Shown here one piece after another: positions 17,784-25,429 of a stretch of 64,000 nucleotides of DNA (the first letter of the stretch is position 1; each line of letters starts with the position of its first letter). The notes under the pieces are model-generated. The model did not search any database, was not told the DNA's origin, and worked only from the letters and a program-made list of their open reading frames with translations. Where the stretch lies: positions 62,001-126,000 of the forward strand of contig JAQBQD010000043.1 in assembly GCA_028287185.1 (NCBI GenBank). The letters are read 5' to 3'. The DNA comes from Gemmatimonadota bacterium (GTDB lineage Bacteria; Gemmatimonadota; Gemmatimonadetes; Longimicrobiales; Longimicrobiaceae). The translations under genes were made by a program, and so were the position numbers.

Positions 17784-18992
17784 ATGCTCCGCTTCGAAGA
17801 CGTCGTCCAGGCCCGCGAGCGCATCGCCGGGCAGCTCGTGCTGACCCCCTGCACGCCCTCGGAGGCGTTCGGCGAGGAGTTCGGCGGGCACGCCTGGTTC
17901 AAGTTCGAGAACCTGCAGCGCACGGGATCGTTCAAGGAGCGCGGCGCGCTGAACCGCATGCTCCTGCTCACCGAGGACGAGCGGCGGCGCGGGGTGGTGG
18001 CGGCCAGCGCGGGAAACCATGCGCAGGGGGTGGCGTTCCACGCGCGGCGCCTGGGCGTGCCCGCCACCATCGTGATGCCCGTGCGCACGCCGCTGGTGAA
18101 GGTGAGCAACACGCGGCGCTACGGGGCGCGGGTGATCCTGCACGGCTCGGTGTACGACGAGGCCATGCAGCGCGCGCTGGAACTGCGGGACGCGGAGGGG
18201 CTGACGCTGATCCACCCCTTCGACGACGTGCAGGTGATGGCGGGGCAGGGCACCATCGGGCTGGAGCTGCTGGAGCAGTGCCCCGAGATGGACGTGCTGG
18301 TGTGCGCGGTGGGCGGCGGCGGCATCATCGGGGGCATCGCCTGCGCGATCAAGTCCGTGCGGCCCGAGGTGCGTGTGGTGGGGGTGGAGTCGGCCACGCT
18401 GCCGGCGGCGTACCGCGCGCTGGAGGCGGGGCACGTGGTCACAATCCCCCCCGGCCAGACCATCGCGGACGGCATCGCGGTGCGGCGCATCGGCGAGAAC
18501 TCGTTCGCGGCGCTGCAGAGGTGGGTGGACGAGGTGGTGCTGGTGCCCGAGGAGGAGATCGCGGACGCGGTGCTGATGCTGCTGGAGCGCGAGAAGACCG
18601 TCGCCGAGGCCGCGGCCGCGACGACGGTGGCGGCGGTGCTGGGGGGACACGTGAAGGACGTCGCCGGCAAGAACGTGGTGATGGTGCTCTCGGGCGGAAA
18701 CATCGACGTGGGCGTCCTGTCGCGCATCATCGACCGCGGCCTGGCCAAGGACGGCCGCCTCGCCTTCCTGCGCGTGGTGACGGACGACCGCCCCGGCGCC
18801 CTGGCCCAGCTCACCGCCGCCATCGCCGAGCTGGGCGCCAACGTGCTGCAGCTCAGCCAGCGCCGCAGCATCGGCGGCCTGTGGCTCACCGAGGCCGAGG
18901 TGGACCTGACGCTGGAGACCCGCGGCCGCGAGCACGTGGACGAGCTGACCGCCCACCTGCGCGAGCTGGGCTACCGCGTGGCGCTGGAGTAG
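17784..18992 (+). CDS. Threonine ammonia-lyase (threonine dehydratase) with ACT domain
   Basis: PLP enzyme that deaminates threonine to 2-oxobutanoate, feeding isoleucine synthesis or threonine breakdown; 402 residues. The PLP lysine is K51 in TGSFKERGA. SAGNHAQG near residue 76 binds the substrate carboxylate, and GGGGIIGG near 175 binds the PLP phosphate. Residues about 330-402 form one ACT domain (FLRVVTDDRPGALAQL), the layout of the short TdcB/IlvA1 type rather than the two-ACT biosynthetic IlvA. The ATG at 17784 is used; a TTG 78 bases upstream would add a proline-rich stretch without similarity to the family. Confidence 0.92.
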   Translation: MLRFEDVVQARERIAGQLVLTPCTPSEAFGEEFGGHAWFKFENLQRTGSFKERGALNRMLLLTEDERRRGVVAASAGNHAQGVAFHARRLGVPATIVMPVRTPLVKVSNTRRYGARVILHGSVYDEAMQRALELRDAEGLTLIHPFDDVQVMAGQGTIGLELLEQCPEMDVLVCAVGGGGIIGGIACAIKSVRPEVRVVGVESATLPAAYRALEAGHVVTIPPGQTIADGIAVRRIGENSFAALQRWVDEVVLVPEEEIADAVLMLLEREKTVAEAAAATTVAAVLGGHVKDVAGKNVVMVLSGGNIDVGVLSRIIDRGLAKDGRLAFLRVVTDDRPGALAQLTAAIAELGANVLQLSQRRSIGGLWLTEAEVDLTLETRGREHVDELTAHLRELGYRVALE

Positions 18993-19070
18993 CCGCGATG
19001 CCCGCCCGCGCGGTCCCTTGCCGATGACGCGATCTCCGGGCGTCGCCGCCGCTCCGCCGTCCGCCGGGCC

Positions 19071-19391
19071 ATGCGGATGATGCCCGGCGACGGCGTTCCG
19101 GACACGCGGGACCGCATCTTCTTGCGCGACGGGTTCCGGTGCGTGTACTGCGGGCTCCCGTTCCCCGGCGAGCAGCTCACGCTGGACCACGTGCAGCCCC
19201 GCATGCGCGGCGGCGACGGCTCGGACGGCAACCTCGTAAGCGCCTGCGCCGGCTGCAACACGCGCAAGGGCTCGCGGCCGGCGTGGTCGTTCCTCTCCGA
19301 CCTGCCGGACGAGCGCGCCAACTTCCTGCGCCTTGCGAAGCACGTCTGGGCCCGGCACCGGCGCGCCGTCGAGCAGGCGGCAAAAAGGTAG
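19071..19391 (+). CDS. HNH endonuclease
   Basis: Small HNH nuclease of 106 residues. It has the treble-clef zinc site CVYC ... CAGC and the catalytic LTLDHVQPRMRGG, then GNLVSACAGCNTRKGS, the classic HNH core with the asparagine and downstream cysteine pair. Free-standing HNH proteins of this size are found in phages, restriction systems and as housekeeping orphans. It comes 78 bases after threonine dehydratase and is immediately followed by an AT-richer gene, so it sits at the left edge of a compositional island. Confidence 0.85.
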   Translation: MRMMPGDGVPDTRDRIFLRDGFRCVYCGLPFPGEQLTLDHVQPRMRGGDGSDGNLVSACAGCNTRKGSRPAWSFLSDLPDERANFLRLAKHVWARHRRAVEQAAKR

Positions 19392-19427
19392 TTGGATCAA
19401 CTCCAACTCATCTACTGGAGAATAATT

Positions 19428-20123
19428 ATGAAAGCTCTTCGGCGCGTGCTCTCCTTAGTGCTTGCGTTAGGCATACTTGCCGGCGTCATCCAACTCGGTA
19501 TTCGTTCGGGAAAGAATCCAAATTATGTTGTCTGGTTTGGCATTGCATCTGCGATTGCTGCGCCGTTAGGGCTAGCATTGCTCGGATCCGCGTTTTCGCG
19601 CAATAACGGAATAATTGAACGGCTGTCGAAGGTACCTGAAATTGAGCGGATGATTTCGGAAGCCGAATCGCGTGAGGAGCGGATACGGCTACTTGAGCAG
19701 CAGCATGAACGACTTGTCGCGACGGTTCGTCTTGAATCACGGCGACAGGCAGCTGTAGAGCGCCGAGTGGTGCTCGAGAATGAGGCTCTCCGTCTCATTG
19801 AGGAACTGCGCTTCGTGGATGAAGAAATAGCGATGTTGGACGGGAACGTTGAGGACGGCCCCGCCCGTGCAGAGGTCCTAAAGCTCTATGAGCGCGTCCG
19901 CGCACGGCGAACCAACGACGTTGTCTTCCAACTCGCTGGAAAGTTCTATCGGATCGATGTGGCTGCCATTTCCGCGCTACTGCCGATCGCTGGTCCGATC
20001 GTCAACGCGACCTTGTTACGAGTAAGAGCCACACGAGGTGCAGCTGTTGGTAAATTGATGACTAGGGCTAGCGTTGCTCCTACGGAGGAGACGGAAGTGC
20101 CCCCACCTCCTGTAGCACACTAG
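19428..20123 (+). CDS. Orphan membrane and coiled-coil protein in an AT-richer patch
   Basis: Not recognised. The 231-residue product has a basic start, two N-terminal hydrophobic segments (about 5-22 and 35-54), then a long charged helix with coiled-coil character from about 58 to 145. An RRTNDVVFQLAGKFYRIDV region and a hydrophobic AISALLPIAGPIVNATLL segment follow near 195, ending in a proline/glutamate tail. The ATG at 19428 has GGAG eight bases upstream. Base composition is clearly lower in G+C than both neighbours (near half by eye) and codons such as TTA and AAT appear, suggesting recent transfer. A short inverted repeat AGTTGGA/TCCAACT lies at 19390-19408, just before the gene. Confidence 0.7.
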   Translation: MKALRRVLSLVLALGILAGVIQLGIRSGKNPNYVVWFGIASAIAAPLGLALLGSAFSRNNGIIERLSKVPEIERMISEAESREERIRLLEQQHERLVATVRLESRRQAAVERRVVLENEALRLIEELRFVDEEIAMLDGNVEDGPARAEVLKLYERVRARRTNDVVFQLAGKFYRIDVAAISALLPIAGPIVNATLLRVRATRGAAVGKLMTRASVAPTEETEVPPPPVAH

Positions 20124-20186
20124 ATGGCAGCGCCTTTGCAGGTCCGGACTATGGTCGCACTCACTGCAACGACGACGGAGGTTTGC

Positions 20187-20675
20187 TTGGCGCGCAGCAA
20201 GCTGGTGCAGATGGAGCGGACGCTGAGCCTGGCGACCCGGTTCCTGGGCGAGATGCGGGAGGAGATCGACCGGGCGGTGGCGGTGGGATCGGACATTCCG
20301 CCGCGCGTGCGGAGCGTGCACGAGCGCCCCGGCCACGCCACGCCCGAGTTCCGCACGCTCGCCATCCCCGTGTCCGAGTCCATGGGCGGCGTGTCGCCAG
20401 AGGTGCTTTCCGGCACCATCGCGCGCTACGCGGCGCAGAAGGACCCCGACTGCCTGCTGCTGGCGCTGGAGGCCGTGATGGAGCGCGGCGACGGCGAGAG
20501 CGGCCCGGTGCTGATCGCCGAGGCGCGCGACCGCGTGGGCACCCGCATCTTCTGGATTCAGGCCTACACCGCGCGTGACGGCCGCGTGGCGTGGGACGAG
20601 CCCATCGGCGACGGCTGGCGCGATCCCGGCGAGGAGGAGATGATCCTGGACGCGGCGTTCTCGCGGCGGCGGTAG
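20187..20675 (+). CDS. Hypothetical protein, 162 aa
   Basis: No domain recognised. The TTG at 20187 is preferred because GGAGG lies five bases upstream and because composition returns to high G+C exactly here. The open frame extends back to an ATG at 20124 directly after the previous stop, but that part reads like the AT-richer patch. The product begins with a helix (ARSKLVQMERTLSLATRFLGEM) and has a middle SGTIARYAAQKDPDCLLLALEAVMERG and a conserved-looking C-terminal RIFWIQAYTARDG ... DGWRDPGEEEMILDAAF, possibly a compact alpha/beta fold. Soluble, function unknown. Confidence 0.6.
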   Translation: MARSKLVQMERTLSLATRFLGEMREEIDRAVAVGSDIPPRVRSVHERPGHATPEFRTLAIPVSESMGGVSPEVLSGTIARYAAQKDPDCLLLALEAVMERGDGESGPVLIAEARDRVGTRIFWIQAYTARDGRVAWDEPIGDGWRDPGEEEMILDAAFSRRR

Positions 20676-20689
20676 GAAAGGCCCTCACC

Positions 20690-20850
20690 CGGCGGCCCGA
20701 GGGCCGCCACCCTTTCCCGCCCTCGGGGAGAGGGCAAGTACGGCAAGGGGTTCCGCGGGGATCCCGATCCCGCAACGGTCCCGCGGTTCGCCCGGAGGGC
20801 GATTGCAGTTCCAGCCATGGGTTCATGCCCATGGATTCGCGGTGATGAAC
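20690..20850. repeat. Possible dispersed palindromic intergenic repeat
   Basis: The stretch starts CCCTCACCCGGCGGCCCGAG and continues with GGGCCGCCACCCTTTCCC, then CGGGGAGAGGG, the CCCTCxCCC/GGGAGAGGG pattern of REP-like intergenic elements in G+C-rich genomes. A second palindrome, CCATGG GTTCATGC CCATGG, lies at about 20815-20834. Only one copy is in the window, so the repeat status is inferred. Confidence 0.35.
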
Positions 20851-20880
20851 CTCCCTCTCACCTTCGTACGACGACCGCCC

Positions 20881-21564
20881 TCACGTCCCGTCGGACGACC
20901 GCGACGGCGGGGGGGCGGCGGAGCCTTCGCGGGGGGCGGCGCCGAAGCGGCGGTCCAGCTCGGACCAGACGTCGGCGAGGGGAAGGCCCTTCTGCCGGAA
21001 GAGGACGAGGAGGTGGAAGAGAAGGTCGGCGGCCTCGGAGCGCAGCTCGTCCGTCCCGTCGTTCTTGGCGGCGATGACGGTCTCCGTGGCCTCCTCGCCC
21101 ACCTTCTTGAGGATCTTGTCCAGCCCCTGCGCGAACAGGTACGTGGTATACGAGCCCTCGGGTCGCTCCCGGAACCGCTGCCCGACGATCTCGTCCACGC
21201 GGCCGGCGACGGGGCGCGGGTCCGCCGCCGCGGCCAGCTCGCCACCGTCCGCGGCGCGGTAGAAGCAGGAGCGCTCGCCGGTGTGGCAGGCGGGGCCCTG
21301 CGGGTCCACGCGGTAGACCAGGGCGTCGCGGTCGCAGTCCACGCGGATCTCGCGGACCTGCTGCACGTGGCCGCTGGTGTCGCCCTTGGCCCACAGCGCC
21401 TGGCGCGAGCGGCTGAAGTACACGGCCCGGCCCGTCCGCTGCGTCTCGCGCAGCGCGTCCGCCGAGGCCCAGGCGAGCATCAGCACCTCGCCCGTCGCGG
21501 CGTCCTGCGCCACCACGGGAACCAGGCCGTGCTCGTCGTATCCCAGCTCGTCGATCCAGGACAT
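20881..21564 (-). CDS. hisIE: Bifunctional phosphoribosyl-AMP cyclohydrolase / phosphoribosyl-ATP pyrophosphatase
   Basis: Histidine biosynthesis steps 2 and 3 in one 227-residue protein. The N-terminal HisI domain (about 1-115) shows [27 protein letters not shown], then [28 protein letters not shown], with the zinc cysteines and the metal-binding D-D-D cluster. The C-terminal HisE domain (about 130-215) has [19 protein letters not shown] and LLFHLLVLF, the all-alpha MazG-like pyrophosphatase. The ATG at 21564 is preceded by GGAAGG. Other his genes in the window (hisZGD) are 13 kb away, so the pathway is split across the chromosome. It diverges from the trehalose-phosphatase gene. Confidence 0.94.
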   Translation of the reverse strand: MSWIDELGYDEHGLVPVVAQDAATGEVLMLAWASADALRETQRTGRAVYFSRSRQALWAKGDTSGHVQQVREIRVDCDRDALVYRVDPQGPACHTGERSCFYRAADGGELAAAADPRPVAGRVDEIVGQRFRERPEGSYTTYLFAQGLDKILKKVGEEATETVIAAKNDGTDELRSEAADLLFHLLVLFRQKGLPLADVWSELDRRFGAAPREGSAAPPPSRSSDGT

Positions 21565-21700
21565 CACCTTCCGTGTGCTGCGGGAGCAAGGTCGTGGCGC
21601 CAGGGGGCGGAACGTATCCACCGCCCCCGCACGGGTCAACTCCGCCGCCGCGGCCGTCCCGCTGTCCGAGAAAGTCCATCCACCGAATCCCGAAAGGCCG

Positions 21701-22501
21701 ATGCTCGTCCATGCCCTGCAGCGCGTTCCGGAATGGTCCCACGCCTGGCGCCGCGCCGGCAGGCTGGTGCTGCTGCTGGACTTCGACGGGACGCTGGCGC
21801 CCATCGTGGAGCGGCCGGAGCTGGCGGGGATGCCCGGTGCCACCCGCGCCGCGCTGGAGCGCCTGCGCGCGCGGCCGGACGTGACGCTCGCCGTCGTGAG
21901 CGGCCGCGGCTTGGCGGACGTGCGCGCGCTGGCGGCCATCGACGGCATCGCCTACGCGGGCAACCACGGGATGGAGATCGAGGGGCCGGGAATCCACCGC
22001 ATCCACCCCGAGGCACTGGAGGCGCGGCCCGCCCTGGACGAGGTCGTCGGACGGCTGGCGCCCGCGCTGGAGGGTATCCCGGGCGCCTTCGTGGAGGACA
22101 AGGGGCTCACACTGAGCATCCACTTCCGCCAGGCGCCGGAGGCCGCGGTGCCGCGCGTCCGCGCCGCCGTGCACGACGCGGCGGCGGCGCACGGGGACGC
22201 GCTGCGGGTAACGGCGGGGAAGATGGTGCTGGAGGTGCGGCCGCGGGTGGACTGGCACAAGGGCCGCGCCGTGCGCTTCCTGCTGGAGCAGATGCGTCCG
22301 CCCGCCGGCGCTCCCGTGCTCTACCTGGGCGACGACCGGACGGACGAGGACGCGTTCGCGGCGCTGGAGGATGCGCGGCTGGGCGAGGGCGTGATCGTCG
22401 CCGATCCGCTGCCGGGGTCCACCGCCGCGCGCTCGTTCCTGCATGCGCCGGCGGAGGTGGGCGAGCTGTTCGCCGCGCTGGCGGACGCGGCGGAGGGGTG
22501 A
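21701..22501 (+). CDS. otsB: Trehalose-6-phosphate phosphatase
   Basis: HAD-superfamily phosphatase of 266 residues that releases trehalose from trehalose 6-phosphate. Motif I is [11 protein letters not shown] with the nucleophile Asp. [10 protein letters not shown] gives motif II, the cap carries [13 protein letters not shown], a trehalose-phosphatase signature, and motifs III/IV are [12 protein letters not shown] and [12 protein letters not shown]. The ATG at 21701 follows GAAAGG. No trehalose-phosphate synthase is adjacent, which is unusual because otsA normally accompanies it; it may lie elsewhere. Confidence 0.92.
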   Translation: MLVHALQRVPEWSHAWRRAGRLVLLLDFDGTLAPIVERPELAGMPGATRAALERLRARPDVTLAVVSGRGLADVRALAAIDGIAYAGNHGMEIEGPGIHRIHPEALEARPALDEVVGRLAPALEGIPGAFVEDKGLTLSIHFRQAPEAAVPRVRAAVHDAAAAHGDALRVTAGKMVLEVRPRVDWHKGRAVRFLLEQMRPPAGAPVLYLGDDRTDEDAFAALEDARLGEGVIVADPLPGSTAARSFLHAPAEVGELFAALADAAEG

Positions 22502-22543
22502 ACGGACCCCGCTTCGGCCGACGCGTGAGGACGGGGCGCGAGG

Positions 22544-23707
22544 CTACGCGATCGGCGCCTTCTCGTCCGCGCGGCGGCTGAGGCGGTCTTCCGCGGCGGC
22601 GCCGGCGGCGAGCGCGGCGGCGGCGGCAAGCACGGGAAGGCGGGCGGCGATGCGGAGCGCCCGCGCCGCGGCGCGATGCCGCGCGGCGAGCCAGCGGCCC
22701 GCGGCCAGAACGGACGGCGCGTCGGTCGATGCCAGCAGGTAGCCGCGAAGCAGCGCCGGCCGGCCGGGAACCGCCAGGAGGCTGGAGATGGACAGCGTCT
22801 GGCGCAGGGCCGCCGTTGCGACGCGCGCGGCGCCGAGCCAGCGCCAGCGCGCCAGCAGGAAATAGCGCTGCCGCACGTATCGCTCGATGCGGTCCGACGA
22901 CTGGGACGCGCGCGCCATGCGGAGCACGCACGACAGGTCCTCTGCCTCCGCCGCCATCCGAGCGCGCGCCTCGACCCCGGCGATCTCGGCCTCGGACGCG
23001 GCACCCAGGGCATGGCGGAGGACCACGATCTCGCGAAGGCGCCCGGCGCGGTCGCGGTGCCGCGCGACGCCGTGGTGCAGCACGTGCCAGAGCTGCCGTT
23101 CGCCGGAGAGTTTCCACAGCCCCGGGAATCCGGCGAGTGGAACGGCATCGCGCAGCGCGTCGTCCGTCGCGCCCAGGGCGGCGACGGATTCGTGCACCTC
23201 GATGGCGACCCCGTCCGGGCGCCGGGCCGCGAAGCCGTACTCCCCCACGCCGGGCGATCCCCGCAACCCCTCCGCGGCCAGCGCATCCTGCATCGCGGCC
23301 GCATCCTGCCCGCACATCAGGAGATCGACGTCGGCCAGGTGCACGTCGATTCCCGCCGCGACGGACGCGCCTCCTTTCAGCACCACCACCTTCCACCCGC
23401 GGTCCAGCGCCCGCGCGGCGACGGCGGCCATCTCCTCGCGCGCGGAGTGCACGCGCCGCATCTCGCCCAGGGCCGCGGCGGTGAGCGCGTCGCGGGCGGC
23501 CGCGTCGCACGAGTCCCACACGCAGGCGTCTCGCAGCCGCGCGCGGAGCGGCAGCGCGCACCATTCCATCTCGTTGAAGAACCCCCACGCGGCCGCGGAA
23601 GCGGGCGGCGGCGGGGCCGGTGCGCCGGCGGAGGACAGGGCGTCGAACGCCCAGCCCCGCAGCCGAAGCGCGTCCACCGCGAGCGCGTGGGCGGATGGAC
23701 GGCTCAT
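22544..23707 (-). CDS. Nucleotidyltransferase family protein (NTP_transf_5 type)
   Basis: Member of the uncharacterised nucleotidyltransferase family PF14907, 387 residues. The core is VVLKGGASVAAGI (108-120) and HLADVDLLM (123-131), matching the LKGxxL ... R/xxDxDLLV signature; the two aspartates would hold catalytic metal. Downstream VAIEVHESVA supplies the third acidic strand, and WHVLHHGVARHRDR is a helical family motif. Homologues accompany HPr-kinase-like genes in lasso peptide clusters and other natural-product loci; the reaction is not firmly known. The ATG overlaps the amidohydrolase stop (ATGA), making it the last gene of the seven-gene operon. Confidence 0.78.
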   Translation of the reverse strand: MSRPSAHALAVDALRLRGWAFDALSSAGAPAPPPPASAAAWGFFNEMEWCALPLRARLRDACVWDSCDAAARDALTAAALGEMRRVHSAREEMAAVAARALDRGWKVVVLKGGASVAAGIDVHLADVDLLMCGQDAAAMQDALAAEGLRGSPGVGEYGFAARRPDGVAIEVHESVAALGATDDALRDAVPLAGFPGLWKLSGERQLWHVLHHGVARHRDRAGRLREIVVLRHALGAASEAEIAGVEARARMAAEAEDLSCVLRMARASQSSDRIERYVRQRYFLLARWRWLGAARVATAALRQTLSISSLLAVPGRPALLRGYLLASTDAPSVLAAGRWLAARHRAAARALRIAARLPVLAAAAALAAGAAAEDRLSRRADEKAPIA

Positions 23708-24762
23708 GCGGCTGCGACGGGGGAGGAGGGGGCGGCCAGGCCGATCCACCGCGCGACGCCGTTCATCCGCGCGATCCGTCCGCTGCGTTTCCCTCCACCC
23801 AGCGCGGGGGCGAGCGCCGGGTCGAGCACGCGCAACACTCCGTTTGCGACGACCAGCGCCACGTCCGCGGCGCTCGCATCCAGCACGGGGCGGCGGAATA
23901 CGGCCAGGTCTGCGGGCGATCCGATCTCCAGCGACGGCCGACGGATCGCGAGCCTGCGCGCGGCGACGGAGCCCACCGCGTCCAGAAGGCGATCGTCCGC
24001 GAGAAGGCCGAGGTGCCGCGCGGCGCGCAGCTCGTCCAGCAGGTCGCCGTCGCCCGTGAGCCGTGAATCGCTGCCGAGAAGCACGTCGATTCCCGGCGCG
24101 AGCAGGGCCGCGGGAGCCGTCCGGCCGAAGAGGAAGGCGTTCGAGGTGGGGCACCAGACGACGGCCGCGCCCGACCGGCGGATGCGTTCGATGCCGTCCG
24201 CGTCCGGGCCTACGGCGTGCACGGCGAGGAGGTCGGCCGTGAGCAGCCCGCGGCGCTCCAGCTCGCGCACCTCCCCCGCGGACAGGGGGTCCACCCCTTC
24301 GGCGAGGTGGATGGCGAAGGGTCCGGCGGATTCCGCGGACGCGGCGACGGAGGGCTCGAAGCCGAGCGAGTGCGCGGTGCGGATGCGCACGACGCGGAGG
24401 GGGAAGCCGGCGTCGAAGTCCCCCTCCCACGCGTCGTGGTGCACGACCGCGGTGACGCCTGCGAACAGGTTCTTCCACGCGCCGCGCAGCAGGGCGCGGC
24501 GGCGGGGCAGCGCGCGGCCGCGGGCGATGGCGTCCGCGTGGCGCGCGTGGATGTCGCGGCCCCAGTCGTAGGCGCTGGCGTACGGCGGATCGCCGAGCCG
24601 GCCGAAGTGGTTGCGGTGCAGGTGGTCGTGCGCGTTGACCAGCCCCGGCCGCAGCGCTCCGTCCGGGACGCGGAGGACGGCGTCGAACCGTCCCTCGGGC
24701 GGCACGAGGACGCCGCCCTCCACCCCGACGGACGCGTTCGCCGCGTCGATCCGCAGCCTCAC
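23704..24762 (-). CDS. Amidohydrolase-superfamily protein (ATZ/TRZ-like)
   Basis: Metal-dependent deaminase/hydrolase fold of 352 residues. The first metal pair is in NAHDHLH (H45, H47). AVVHHDAW, AIHLAEGVDP, LLAVHAVG and the terminal SDSRL aspartate complete the usual HxH-H-H-D set of cytosine/guanine-deaminase-like amidohydrolases. The small N-terminal and C-terminal strands form the typical composite beta-sandwich (VRRLA ... SPADLAVFRRP). The GTG start lies one base after the upstream methyltransferase stop and the stop overlaps the nucleotidyltransferase ATG, so it is fully embedded in the operon. The substrate is unknown; in this context it may trim or deaminate an intermediate. Confidence 0.85.
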   Translation of the reverse strand: MRLRIDAANASVGVEGGVLVPPEGRFDAVLRVPDGALRPGLVNAHDHLHRNHFGRLGDPPYASAYDWGRDIHARHADAIARGRALPRRRALLRGAWKNLFAGVTAVVHHDAWEGDFDAGFPLRVVRIRTAHSLGFEPSVAASAESAGPFAIHLAEGVDPLSAGEVRELERRGLLTADLLAVHAVGPDADGIERIRRSGAAVVWCPTSNAFLFGRTAPAALLAPGIDVLLGSDSRLTGDGDLLDELRAARHLGLLADDRLLDAVGSVAARRLAIRRPSLEIGSPADLAVFRRPVLDASAADVALVVANGVLRVLDPALAPALGGGKRSGRIARMNGVARWIGLAAPSSPVAAA

Positions 24763-24763
24763 C

Positions 24764-25429
24764 TCAGTCCGCGCCGCGTCGGAAGGAGAGCGCCAGCACG
24801 ATGCGCAGCCCGCGCTGCTCCTCGTACGCGGCCAGCCGGCCGGCGCGCTCGTAGAAGCGCCGGAGCGGCGGAGACACCTCGCCCTCGCGCGTCCCCACGA
24901 GCCGCAGGCCGGCGGCGGACGCGGCCTCGACCTGCGCGTCCGCAGGGTGGACGTGGTGCTCCACCTCGCGCACGATGCCGGCGGAGTCGCGGAAGGTGCG
25001 GCGGTGTCCGGCGGCGACCGCCTGCGCATGGAAGTCGGTCACCAGCACCGTGCCCCCGGGCCGGCAGACGCGCGCCAGCTCGCGGTAGACCGGCGCCGCG
25101 TCGGGCAGGTGGCCGATGACCAGGCGGCACCACACGACGTCGAACGCCGCGGCGGGGAAGGGAAGCGCGCGCACGTCCGCCGCGGCCAGGCGGCCGGGCG
25201 CGGCGGAGGCGGCCAGCATCTCGGGCGCCAGGTCGGCGCCGGCGGCGAGGGCGGCGTCCGTGGACAGGAGGCGGCGGCCCGTGCCGCATCCCGCGTCCAG
25301 CAGGCGCAGGCCGGCGAGCGGGGGCGTAAGCTCACACGCCAGGCGGTCTTCCAGGAAGGTGACGGCGGTCTCCGCCTCGTACGTGGGCGCCCAGAGGCGG
25401 TATCCCTCGCGGGGGGAAAGGACGGTCAC
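24764..25429 (-). CDS. Class I SAM-dependent methyltransferase
   Basis: UbiE/Methyltransf_11-like protein of 221 residues. The SAM-binding glycine motif is LLDAGCGTGRRLL near residue 40. ADLAPEMLA, then ADVRALPFPAAAFDVVWCRLVIGHLPD and CRPGGTVLVTDFHA are the canonical motifs I post to IV. It opens with GYRLWAPTYE, a phrase common to enzymes acting on lipid or polyketide-like acceptors. The GTG overlaps the upstream radical SAM stop (GTGA). It is the third methyltransferase of the operon and the most likely O- or C-methylating tailoring step; the acceptor is unknown. Confidence 0.88.
   Translation of the reverse strand: MTVLSPREGYRLWAPTYEAETAVTFLEDRLACELTPPLAGLRLLDAGCGTGRRLLSTDAALAAGADLAPEMLAASAAPGRLAAADVRALPFPAAAFDVVWCRLVIGHLPDAAPVYRELARVCRPGGTVLVTDFHAQAVAAGHRRTFRDSAGIVREVEHHVHPADAQVEAASAAGLRLVGTREGEVSPPLRRFYERAGRLAAYEEQRGLRIVLALSFRRGAD

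Noticed and set aside
20124-20186. ATG at 20124 as start of the 162-aa hypothetical
   Set aside because: It lies within the AT-richer patch and has no RBS, whereas a TTG at 20187 has GGAGG five bases upstream and coincides with the return to high G+C.
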